Source: Myxosarcina sp. GI1
Lineage (GTDB): Bacteria; Cyanobacteriota; Cyanobacteriia; Cyanobacteriales; Xenococcaceae
Direction of reading: 5' to 3'
Assembly: GCF_000756305.1 (NCBI RefSeq)
Contig: NZ_JRFE01000024.1
Location: 62,001 to 126,000 of the forward strand
DNA length: 64,000 nt
The stretch's first letter is position 1; each line of letters starts with the position of its first letter. A program made the translations under genes and the position numbers. This document shows, piece after piece, positions 27,202 to 34,853 of this stretch. The notes beneath the pieces were generated by a model. It made no database searches. It worked only from the letters and a program-made list of their open reading frames with translations, and was not told the origin of the DNA.

Positions 27202-28287
27202 TTGTCTAATTCACTATTAATCAATCTCTCGTTTTTGTTTGACAGACCCACAGGTATTGCTACCTATGCTCTTAATGTCATTCCTGGTTTACAAAAACTC
27301 AACCCGACACTATTAACTGCTAAAAAATTCGAGCCTTTTCGGTGTATTTCAATTCCCAATAATTTGACTCCAGCACAGGGAAGCAGCGGACATTTACGCC
27401 GACTACTCTGGACACAACTTAAATTACCGCAGATATATCGACACTCAAACGCAGATTTAATTTATTCTCCCTTACCAGAAGCACCTCTATATCGTAATTG
27501 TCGTTATGTAGTGATGTGTCACGATTTAATTCCTTTGCGTTTTCCTAAGTTAATTTCACCTTTGACTAATTATTTTCGCTATGTCGTACCTTTAGTTTTA
27601 CAACAAGCCGAACATATTATCTGTAATTCTGAAGCTACCGCCAGAGATATTAGCGATCGCTACGGCATCTCTGCTAAAAAAATAACGCCAATTTTATTAG
27701 GGTACGATCGCGATAATTTTTATCCTCGAACGGTTACTACAAAAAACTCCAACCGTCCTTATTTTCTTTATCTCGGTCGTCAAGATCCCTATAAAAACCT
27801 TCAGGGTTTAATTGCTGCCTTTGCAAAAATGTCTGACAGCAAGGAATATGAATTGTGGATAGCAGGTGAAATCGACCGTCGTTTCACTCCCCAACTACAG
27901 CAACAAGCCTTAGAGTTGGATGTTAGCGATCGCATAAAATTTCTTAATTATGTTTCCTATCAGGAGTTACCATTTTTAATTAGTGGCGCGATCGCATTGG
28001 TTTTTCCTACCTTTTGGGAGGGTTTTGGGCTTCCCGTATTAGAAGCAATGGCTTGTGGTACTCCTGCGATCGCTTCCAATCTTGCTTCTTTACCCGAAAT
28101 TACGGGAGAGGCAGCAATCCTTGTCGATCCTTACCAGACGAGTGAAATTACAGCGGCAATGGAGTCAATTGTTAGAGATACTTTGTTGCGATCGCAGTTG
28201 CGGGATTTAGGTTTACAGCGGGCTAAACTATTTAGCTGGGACAAAACCGCTGCCGCCACTCAAGAGAGTTTAGCAAAATTTCTTTAA
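27202..28287 (+). CDS. GT4 family glycosyltransferase
   Basis: 361 residues with the GT-B fold of mannosyl- and fucosyl-transferase-like GT4 enzymes. Key stretches are [18 protein letters not shown] (acceptor domain), [32 protein letters not shown] and [20 protein letters not shown], with the catalytic E-x7-E segment. It should add a sugar to a lipid- or polysaccharide acceptor. The assigned start is TTG at 27202, 95 bp after obgE, because no ATG precedes the first beta strand. Its 3' end lies 45 bp from the tRNA gene that became the CAST target. Confidence 0.85.
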   Translation: MSNSLLINLSFLFDRPTGIATYALNVIPGLQKLNPTLLTAKKFEPFRCISIPNNLTPAQGSSGHLRRLLWTQLKLPQIYRHSNADLIYSPLPEAPLYRNCRYVVMCHDLIPLRFPKLISPLTNYFRYVVPLVLQQAEHIICNSEATARDISDRYGISAKKITPILLGYDRDNFYPRTVTTKNSNRPYFLYLGRQDPYKNLQGLIAAFAKMSDSKEYELWIAGEIDRRFTPQLQQQALELDVSDRIKFLNYVSYQELPFLISGAIALVFPTFWEGFGLPVLEAMACGTPAIASNLASLPEITGEAAILVDPYQTSEITAAMESIVRDTLLRSQLRDLGLQRAKLFSWDKTAAATQESLAKFL

Positions 28288-28332
28288 AATTTTTTATTCT
28301 AAGCTTTATGGTAAGATGTTTAATGTTTGCAG

Positions 28333-28405
28333 GGGGCATTAACTCAGTTGGTAGAGTGCTTGCATGGCATGCAAGACGTCAGCGGTTCAAATCCGCTATG
28401 CTCCA
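28333..28405 (+). tRNA. tRNA-Ala (anticodon GGC)
   Basis: A complete cloverleaf can be folded by eye: acceptor GGGGCAT with ATGCTCC, D stem ACTC/GAGT, anticodon stem CTTGC/GCAAG around loop ATGGCAT with anticodon GGC, and T arm GCGGTTCAAATCCGC. Discriminator A is at 28405 and CCA is not encoded. The gene is intact even though the transposon begins ten bases after its 3' end. Its D-arm to anticodon segment is the protospacer of the homing crRNA. Confidence 0.96.
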
Positions 28406-28414
28406 CTCATGTTG
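28351..28414 (+). other. CAST attachment target: GTA PAM, protospacer and insertion junction
   Basis: PAM GTA lies at 28351-28353 inside the tRNA gene. The protospacer starts at 28354 with GAGTGCTTGCATGG, identical to the first 14 bases of the homing spacer; 17 of the first 18 positions match. The transposon end begins at 28415, which is 61 bp beyond the PAM, inside the 60-66 bp spacing known for Cas12k-guided integration with GTN PAMs. The five bases before the end are TGTTG. Confidence 0.88.
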
Positions 28415-28540
28415 TGTACAGTGACACATTAAATGCCATTGGAGACTAATTACTGTCATTAAGTCAAATTATACGTCGTCTTGACAACAATTTGTCGCGT
28501 AAGCATTAGTGACAAATTGTTGTCATTGGGACAAAAACTC
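28415..28540 (+). repeat. tRNA-proximal transposon end with TnsB-binding repeats
   Basis: Starts with TGTACAGTGACACATTAA, followed by imperfect copies at short intervals: GAGACTAATTACTGTCATT, AAGTCAAATTATACGTCGTC, TTGACAACAATTTGTCG and GTGACAAATTGTTGTCATT. The pattern of TGAC and GTC half-sites around an AT core matches ends of other V-K elements. This is the CRISPR-side end. No gene lies between it and the homing spacer. Confidence 0.88.
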
Positions 28541-28786
28541 ATTAGTTGAATTTAGTACCCTAATCTACTGACTTTATTTATGTTTCTATTCTATCATTTA
28601 CACTTAATCTAAATTGGACTCTAAAATTTGCAGTTTCGCTGAAATTATCAGAATAGTTTTTTCTCAGTTTATTAAAATCTCTATTTAGTAAGGCTAATTT
28701 TAATTTACATTAAACACATTATTTAATTAAGTGTTTCAATCAAACGCATTTTATAACGGTCTTTTAATACGGTTTGACGATTGATT

Positions 28787-28850
28787 ATATTCATACCATG
28801 CAAGCACTCCTTTCAATCCAGCTCATTTTATTTATATACAGTTTTGTCGA
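28787..28850 (-). ncRNA. Delocalised homing crRNA (degenerate repeat plus tRNA-Ala spacer)
   Basis: Reading leftward, the repeat-like tail TGGATTGAAAG ends at 28810, resembling the repeat 3' end TGGTTGAAAG of the array. The spacer begins at 28809 with GAGTGCTTGCATGGTATG and matches tRNA-Ala at 28354 onward, 17 of 18 positions, then diverges. The repeat's upstream part is degenerate, as in other V-K homing units. It lies apart from the array and next to the transposon end. Its expected role is to send the element to tRNA-Ala genes. Confidence 0.85.
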
Positions 28851-31241
28851 GTAGAGAGGAATACGTCGCCGTATCCTCCCCCTCTAAGAACCGTGCTTGA
28901 CTGTTTCCAATCACACGGCTCAAGCTATCTTTGACTTAGCTCGTTTACCATGTATTTGTCTGTGACATTTTTGGTGTACGTGAACAAGGTTATATTCCTC
29001 GTCGCTTCCTCCATATGCCACTTCTTGTTTATGGTGTGTCTCTATCAACTCTTGATTAAACAAGTGTTGTTTACAAACGGGGCATTTCCAGTTTTGCAAT
29101 TCTGCAATCCTGTAGAGCTTAGACCCCTTGGCATAATGATTCTTGCCTATTTTGGTCTTTCTCTTTTCCCAGTATTCTCTCAGTTGGGGGTCATCTGGGG
29201 AGGCATCACTTTTTACTTTGACATGACGGATGATTGGTATGGTAGCCAATCTAAGGATAAACTTGGTTGTATCTTCGCCCTGTCTGTTTTTAGTATCCGC
29301 TTTAAATACCCATTTGTTCCCTTTTATTCTGCCAAAATATTTGGGAATTACCCATTTCATGCCTTTGTTTGGATGTCTCCTTTTGCTCCATTTAATTAGC
29401 TTTTTGACTAATTTGTAATCAAAGTCTGCAAAGGTTTTTTTACTGACTCCATGTTTGTAGTAGTTTCCCCAACCTCTCAGTATTGGATTTAGGACATCTA
29501 TAACCGCTTCAGGTTTAGCGTTTGGATGTTTTTTTAACCATATTTTAATCTGGTTGAGTTTTTCCTTTACCTTTTCCTTCTGAGGTTTAACAATGCACTT
29601 CCCATTGAATCTTCTGATATTAAACCCTAAGAAGTTAAAACCCTCGTTAATATGTCTAACTTGAGTTTTTTCTTCGCTGAGGCATAGACCTCTGTGGGCT
29701 AACCATTCTTGAATCTTTGGGATAATAGCCTCTATTTGTTCTCTGGTTTGGGCTGTAACGATAAAGTCATCCGCATAACGGATAAATCCGTAAATTCTGC
29801 GTTCTTTTCCTCTTTTAGATTTGCCGTATATTTTTGTTTCGGTAATCTTTGAGAGCCAATTGTCCATCCCATCCAGTGCAATATTTGCAAGTAGAGGGCT
29901 TAAATTGCCACCTTGTGGTGTTCCTTTATCCGTCCTGTTGAGGACTTGAGATTCTACGTATCCTGCTTTAAGCCATTGTTTAATAAACTCTCTGCCTGGA
30001 GTAAACTCTAGGTTTTTGAGAATAAACTCATGACTAATGTTGTCGAACGCCCCTTTGATGTCCGCATCTAATATCCAGTTGTCTATCGACCCTTTTCTGA
30101 ATCTGTAGAAACATCCTTCAATTGCGTCATGACATCCCCTTCCAGGACGGAATCCAAAAGAATTACTTTCAAATCTTGCCTCCCAGCTTGGTTCCAGGGC
30201 ATTTTTTATAATGGCTTGTGCCACTCGGTCATTAATGGTAGGTATGCCTAAAGGACGTTTTTTCCCGTTTGATTTGGGTATGTATATCCTCTTGGTGGGT
30301 TTTATTTTCCATACTTGGAAGTCCCAGTTATTTACCAATTTGACTCTTTGTTTTGGGGTTTTAGCCAAGTATCCATCGATACCTGGGGTATTTTTCCCTT
30401 TATTAGCTTCGGTGACTCGGCTAACTGACAACATTAAATTGGAGTAGCTGCGTAGCATTAGTTTCATCAGGCTTCTGACCCGATTCCACTGTTTGAGCTT
30501 TGTCGCACGATATATTCTCTGTCTTAGGTTCTTAACCTTTTTCATCACCTTTTTCCAGTCAATTTCTGACCAGTTGGTGAGTTTGGTTCTTCTAGCTCCG
30601 ATGTCCGATTGGACTCTATCTTTCACTATGGGTTCAGTTCCTTTACAAAGTGTCTATCGTTGATAACCTATTGGAATTTAGCACTCTTTCAAGTGGAGCA
30701 AATCTAGAACTCCTATCTACCCGCTTATTTGTTCGCGTTGCCTTTCGGCTGGTAGCTTTCGCTTTTTCCGTATCCTTTACCCTCTAGGTGGTTCCGTCTT
30801 TCTTACGTCCGACCTACTCATAAATGAGAACCTATAGGGCTTACCGCAGTTTCACATGATTAAGATACAGTTGGGGAGGGTTTTGTCTATATTCCGACGG
30901 GGCAGTGTTTCATCGTTATCAAGATATTTTGACCTAATAACCAGCCCGCTTACCATTTTGGTCAGGGTGTATCAACCTCATTTCACCCACTTTAATTAAC
31001 GGAACCTCATCGACAATTCATTTACATTAACCCTTCCAACTTTTCCCTAGCCCTAGCTGGATAGAGGTTATCCACCTTCGGATACATTCATGGTCTGCAT
31101 TCCATTGAGTTCATTATTTACTTTCAATGTGACCAGAGTACGAGACTCCTTTACGTGGGAATAGTAGGATGAAATCTACTAGAAATCCATAACCTCAGTC
31201 ATGAAATTTTCACTTAAATCAAGCGACTTACTGCGTCGCAC
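28851..31241 (-). mobile_element. Group II intron with reverse-transcriptase ORF
   Basis: The 5' boundary is the conserved GTGCGAC at 31241 reading leftward. The 3' end is close to 28851, after a domain V-like hairpin (GAGCCGTGTGATTGG ... AAGCACGGTTC) and a domain VI-like stem (GGAGGATACGGCG ... CTCTCTAC). Total length is about 2.39 kb, normal for a cyanobacterial intron with an internal ORF. It lies between the CRISPR array and the homing crRNA in the same transcriptional orientation as both, so splicing would rejoin their precursor RNA. The 5' exon ends in a T-run. Exact 3' boundary is uncertain by a few bases. Confidence 0.85.
28920..30626 (-). CDS. ltrA: Group II intron-encoded reverse transcriptase/maturase with HNH endonuclease
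   Basis: 568 residues. The reverse transcriptase domain spans about 60-330 with IKGAFDNISHEF, GTPQGGNLSPLLANIALDGM and the catalytic RYADDFIV. A maturase X domain follows (PILRGWGNYYKHG). The C-terminal HNH nuclease has CPVCK, a central H in ETHHKQEVAYGG, and CHRQIHG. The protein helps its intron fold and splice and copies it into new DNA sites. All catalytic motifs are intact, so the intron may be active. It is not part of the CAST machinery but is nested inside it. Confidence 0.95.
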   Translation of the reverse strand: MKDRVQSDIGARRTKLTNWSEIDWKKVMKKVKNLRQRIYRATKLKQWNRVRSLMKLMLRSYSNLMLSVSRVTEANKGKNTPGIDGYLAKTPKQRVKLVNNWDFQVWKIKPTKRIYIPKSNGKKRPLGIPTINDRVAQAIIKNALEPSWEARFESNSFGFRPGRGCHDAIEGCFYRFRKGSIDNWILDADIKGAFDNISHEFILKNLEFTPGREFIKQWLKAGYVESQVLNRTDKGTPQGGNLSPLLANIALDGMDNWLSKITETKIYGKSKRGKERRIYGFIRYADDFIVTAQTREQIEAIIPKIQEWLAHRGLCLSEEKTQVRHINEGFNFLGFNIRRFNGKCIVKPQKEKVKEKLNQIKIWLKKHPNAKPEAVIDVLNPILRGWGNYYKHGVSKKTFADFDYKLVKKLIKWSKRRHPNKGMKWVIPKYFGRIKGNKWVFKADTKNRQGEDTTKFILRLATIPIIRHVKVKSDASPDDPQLREYWEKRKTKIGKNHYAKGSKLYRIAELQNWKCPVCKQHLFNQELIETHHKQEVAYGGSDEEYNLVHVHQKCHRQIHGKRAKSKIA

Positions 31242-31482
31242 AAAAAATAATTAATCGAATTTACTTGGTTTTAGACTGTATACAGCAATTGCTGATACAA
31301 ATTAAACTCGGCAAGCAAGGCGATCGCCTAAAAGTAATAAATTACTTGGAGTAACCAAAGAACAAGACTTTAAAATTACTTTCAGTTTCTTAGCGAGAAT
31401 TAGACGATAGTTATTGAGAATTAAAATTTGCGTGTGGTCGTTGGCACTTCCGCTTCATCAATAACAATGACTAAGCCTTTAT

Positions 31483-31887
31483 CTTTCAACCCAAGCCATC
31501 ACAAAATGGTCATTGAAACCTGGGGTTAAATTTTGCACCCACTCCTAAGAATTACGCTTTCAACCATACCCATCTTAAAGTGGTCGTTGAAACATAAAAT
31601 CCATTTCCATGCCCAAACGTTTGTAGGCTACTTTCAACCATACCCATCTTAAAGTGGTCGTTGAAACATAAAATCCATTTCCATGCCCAAACGTTTGTAG
31701 GCTACTTTCAACCATACCCATCTTAAAGTGGTCGTTGAAACCGACGCCCCTTTGCCTAACGGTTGGCTACTCAGAGATCTTTCAACCATACCCATCTTAA
31801 AGTGGTCGTTGAAACCAGGAGGCTATGGAAGCCTATGTTTATCAATGGGACTTTCAACCATACCCATCTTAAAGTGGTCGTTGAAAC
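31483..31887 (-). CRISPR. Type V-K CRISPR array, six repeats and five spacers
   Basis: 37-bp repeats at 31483, 31557, 31631, 31705, 31779 and 31851. Transcribed leftward they begin GTTTCAACGACCACTT and end ATGGTTGAAAG, the V-K style 3' end. Spacers are 35-37 nt. The two spacers at 31594-31630 and 31668-31704 are identical. The repeat at 31483-31519 is degenerate and marks the leader-distal end. No adaptation genes are present, as usual for V-K. I found no spacer match elsewhere in the window. Confidence 0.97.
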
Positions 31888-32079
31888 TCTGTAAGCTGAA
31901 ATAGTTATTAAGACTCATCTCCAGGGTCAATTTTGACAAACCTAAGAAAGAATTCTCTATTTTTTGTTGCATTACAGTAAAAACCACTTCGTTAAAAGTA
32001 TCAAAAGCTTGTCAGGCTTGACTTTTGCAGTTTTGTCGAACCCCCTAAGAATTTTGCCCACGCTTGGGTTCGTCAAAAA

Positions 32080-32313
32080 AGAGAAAAAATGAGGATAGAC
32101 TCCTCCTTGCTCGGAGGTGATTCGGTAGCGATCGCTGTAGTACGTCTACACCACTTATTGCTGGGGGCGCACCTTATTCCCATCTTTTCGATGGCAGCAT
32201 CAGGGCGGACAGCTACCAGGGACAGAAAGCATTCTGCCTGCCGACAGTAAAACTAACCCACATTTAACATAGTTCAGCGGTTCTAAAAGAACATGATCTA
32301 CGGCGCGATTTAT
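32080..32313 (-). ncRNA. Cas12k tracrRNA
   Basis: Between cas12k and the array on the same strand. Reading leftward, the segments AAATCGCGCCG, GTTAAATGTGGGTTAG, CTTTCTGTCCCTGGTAGCTG, CCGCCCTGATGCTGC, AAGGTGCGCCCCCAGCAATA and CCGAATCACCTCCGAGCAAG follow the order and spacing of the tracrRNA described for the Scytonema V-K CAST. It should scaffold Cas12k, crRNA and the transposition proteins. The 5' end is set by a TATAAT box at 32319-32324. I could not place the anti-repeat pairing precisely, so the 3' end is approximate. Confidence 0.88.
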
Positions 32314-32348
32314 TAAAAATTATATTTGATTTATTAAAAATTATATTT
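32307..32348 (-). promoter_or_regulatory. Duplicated 21-bp promoter element upstream of tracrRNA
   Basis: Two perfect, adjacent 21-bp direct repeats (32307-32327 and 32328-32348). Each contains a TATAAT box on the minus strand, at 32319-32324 and 32340-32345. The inner box is correctly placed for a tracrRNA start near 32312. The duplication creates a second start option or a spare promoter. Confidence 0.6.
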
Positions 32349-32399
32349 AATTTTCGAGGTACAGAAGTTATGTGCTTGAAAATTCTTAAATTGACACTC

Positions 32400-34247
32400 T
32401 TAAAATGGGACAATGCGATCGCGATAAGCACAAACCGCAATCTCTTTAGCCTGTTTTTTAGGATCTCCCCGAATAGATTGCTTACTCTCTTCAATAACTA
32501 TTCCTGCTTTAGCTGCTTGAGCTTTTATAAGGTCAATCAATCTGCCATAGCTCCATTTATGAATATTAGTGCGATATTTTTTGGCATATTCTTTCTGTTT
32601 CTCTATACATCCAGGAATTTTAGCTTCTGCTCTTGCCTGAACTTCTGCTTGAATGATTTCTCTAGTATCTTCCATGTAGGGAACGACAATACTTCCCACT
32701 CGATAATCTTTAGCCAATTGAATAATTGCTTTGGCTAACAAACGGTCGATATACTGTCCTAATTCTGACTCACCAAATTTGTTATTAGCGTGGTGTCTTT
32801 GAGCGACGTTCCTTTGATGAGAGAGAATATGCTGCTGCTGTCTTTTTCGATTGAGAAGATGATAATTTTTGCCTAGTAACTGTTTGGTACTAAGGTATGC
32901 GATTGCTTTGTCTGTCGCACCATCAACTATAGCTACAGTTGCAGGTTTATCCAGTCTAATTGCAACTCCCAATAAAATATTAGATTTACCTTTGTACAGA
33001 GGTCTACTGGGACGCGGAAAAGGATTGTTGATTCTTGATAGCGAGGTTTCTTTACGCCGTATAAATGCTTGCTGCTTTTGGTTGAGATCGCCTTTTTCTT
33101 TAATTTTGGTTAAAGTATTGGCGATCGCTTCAGCTTTTTCCTGACGAACTACCTCTGTTCCTTCGGTAGTAAGCAGCAAGTTATCGAAAGTACAGTAGAG
33201 AATCAAACGATTTACGTTCCAAGGTTCTCCTTTACCTTTTCCTTCCTGCCAAGCTATTGTTGCCGAGCGAAGTGTGAATAAAGCACTTGAGTGACTGTTT
33301 TTACTTGCCTTCTTAATCTGCTGGTCTTCGTAGAAGCGATTGAAAATCTTTAGCTGTCTGCGATCGCAATAAATTTGAAATGTATGATCGCTCAAACCAT
33401 TAAATTTGACACAAAGTCTACCTCTTTCATTCTTACTCCAAGTTAAATCTTCGTTAGATTCATAAACAATCGGATAGGGTACTAACTTAGATTTTGTTAA
33501 CAGAATATCTTGCCAGGATTTTGCTTGAGCTTCATCTTGGGGAACTTGAGAGGTCGCAGTAAAGAGCGTATTCAACCATTTTTCTCCTGTTAGATCTCTT
33601 CCTTGAGGTGCTTTACCATTAAGTTTTTCTTGAAGACGCTTAACCCTAATTTCTGTTTTGCGACGGCGCCTGGCAAATTTCTTGGGATCTTCAGGCTTTT
33701 GACGTATCTTACAGCCATTTTTCAGTAAATAAACGATCGCACTGCGAATCAAAATATCTTCTGTTTCATCATACAAATCGAACAACCGATTTGAAATACT
33801 TGGATTTTCTTCTCTATTGAGGCGATCGAGTGCTTCAGAAGCTTTTGCTTCAATCTCTTTTAAAGAGCGACCGCTTTCAGCCACTAATTCTTCATCGCTC
33901 TTAAGCATCTGTAACCAACGCTGCTGTCCATTGAGTCTAAAAATTAATCGTCTTTGAAGCTTGAGCCACGATCTATAAATGTATTCAGCCAAAGAAATTA
34001 CCGAGCTGTAAAATCTTCCTGGTTGATTAATGTATTGCGGACAAGTTCTTAAAGGTTGACACAGATTTTTGACAGTTCCAGGTGGAATTTTTCCTTTCCG
34101 TTTCCAAGTTTCAAGTTCTGGATGTTCCGCTAATTGTTTTAATAATTCATTTATCAATGGGGTATTTTTCTCTGCCATCAGTTGCCATTGTTGACGGCGA
34201 GTAGTTTCTGGTGCAATTAAACGACATTGAATAGCATTTTGACTCAT
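32400..34247 (-). CDS. cas12k: Cas12k effector
   Basis: 615 residues, close to the usual size of about 640. The N terminus (IQCRLIAPETTRRQQWQLMAEKNTPLINELL) and the GLSDHTFQIYCDRRQLKIF and VPYMEDTREIIQAEVQARAE regions are typical of Cas12k. The RuvC-like part starts at ILLGVAIRLDKPATVAIVDG, where active Cas12 enzymes carry a catalytic Asp; the family is nuclease-dead and serves only for RNA-guided DNA binding. Context is decisive: tracrRNA and CRISPR array downstream, cvkR divergent upstream, tnsB/tnsC/tniQ in the same element. A CvkR operator lies in its promoter. Confidence 0.95.
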   Translation of the reverse strand: MSQNAIQCRLIAPETTRRQQWQLMAEKNTPLINELLKQLAEHPELETWKRKGKIPPGTVKNLCQPLRTCPQYINQPGRFYSSVISLAEYIYRSWLKLQRRLIFRLNGQQRWLQMLKSDEELVAESGRSLKEIEAKASEALDRLNREENPSISNRLFDLYDETEDILIRSAIVYLLKNGCKIRQKPEDPKKFARRRRKTEIRVKRLQEKLNGKAPQGRDLTGEKWLNTLFTATSQVPQDEAQAKSWQDILLTKSKLVPYPIVYESNEDLTWSKNERGRLCVKFNGLSDHTFQIYCDRRQLKIFNRFYEDQQIKKASKNSHSSALFTLRSATIAWQEGKGKGEPWNVNRLILYCTFDNLLLTTEGTEVVRQEKAEAIANTLTKIKEKGDLNQKQQAFIRRKETSLSRINNPFPRPSRPLYKGKSNILLGVAIRLDKPATVAIVDGATDKAIAYLSTKQLLGKNYHLLNRKRQQQHILSHQRNVAQRHHANNKFGESELGQYIDRLLAKAIIQLAKDYRVGSIVVPYMEDTREIIQAEVQARAEAKIPGCIEKQKEYAKKYRTNIHKWSYGRLIDLIKAQAAKAGIVIEESKQSIRGDPKKQAKEIAVCAYRDRIVPF

Positions 34248-34267
34248 GAATAAAAATATAAATCAAA

Positions 34268-34282
34268 AACACATTATGTATT
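34268..34282. promoter_or_regulatory. CvkR operator between cas12k and cvkR
   Basis: AACACATTATGTAT with its flanking bases fits the published CvkR consensus AnnACATnATGTnnT at every defined position. It sits in the 73-bp gap between divergent cas12k and cvkR, so one bound repressor could silence both. An identical-type site stands before tnsB. Confidence 0.85.
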
Positions 34283-34320
34283 TTTAAAGTTAATAATTAT
34301 TCATATTTCTCTTCTTTACC

Positions 34321-34833
34321 GTGCCATCATGGTTGATTATGGGAGAACCTTTTTATACCAGCACAGAAGCATCATTAATTACAGGTTGCTCTCGCCGACA
34401 ACTTCAGTATTGGCGAAAGCAAGGTGTCGTCGTGCCTACTGTCAATCCTGGTGGAAAAGGACGCAATGTCTATTACACAGAATCAGATTTATTGATATTG
34501 TCCGTAATGAAGTATTTACTTTCTCTAGGATTGAATTTTGATGTGTCTTTGAAAGTTTTAGAAACTCTTAGAGAGAAAGAAATATTATGTTTTTTAGACT
34601 GGTCTTTATCCAAGAATACAAAAAAACGTTTTATGCTTGTATTGGATACTGAAGAAAAAAATACGATTCACATAACTAACTTTGATACTGAACTAGCCGT
34701 ACAAAAGTTGCAAGAAGGATTTGCTATTGCTCCTTTTGGACGCGATCGCATTTACCAAAAACTACAAGATAACCTTCAAGCTTTTTACCGTAATAGAAAA
34801 AGTCTCAAGGGCGACCGCAGAACTAAAAATTAG
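34321..34833 (+). CDS. cvkR: MerR-type repressor of the V-K CAST
   Basis: Up to 170 residues. A winged-helix MerR-like domain at the N terminus: YTSTEASLITGCSRRQLQYW is the helix-turn-helix, VNPGGKGRNVYYTESDL the wing, and MKYLLSLGLNFDVSLKVLE the following helix. The C-terminal half is the CvkR type, without metal-binding cysteines of classical MerR. CvkR represses cas12k and tracrRNA in related cyanobacteria. Its operator lies immediately upstream and again at tnsB. The frame opens with GTG at 34321, but ATG at 34339 (MGEPFYTSTEAS) is the more likely start. Its 3' end converges on the cargo helicase gene. Confidence 0.88.
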   Translation: MPSWLIMGEPFYTSTEASLITGCSRRQLQYWRKQGVVVPTVNPGGKGRNVYYTESDLLILSVMKYLLSLGLNFDVSLKVLETLREKEILCFLDWSLSKNTKKRFMLVLDTEEKNTIHITNFDTELAVQKLQEGFAIAPFGRDRIYQKLQDNLQAFYRNRKSLKGDRRTKN

Positions 34834-34853
34834 TTTGGAAAATGATTTTGCAT

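Noticed and set aside
28713-28727. AACACATTATTTAAT, a near match to the CvkR operator beside the homing crRNA
   Set aside because: One defined position is wrong and it lies downstream of the homing RNA, in very AT-rich DNA, so chance is likely.
31483-31887. A type I or III CRISPR array
   Set aside because: Repeat 3' end, adjacent tracrRNA and cas12k identify type V-K; no Cascade or Cas10 genes are present.
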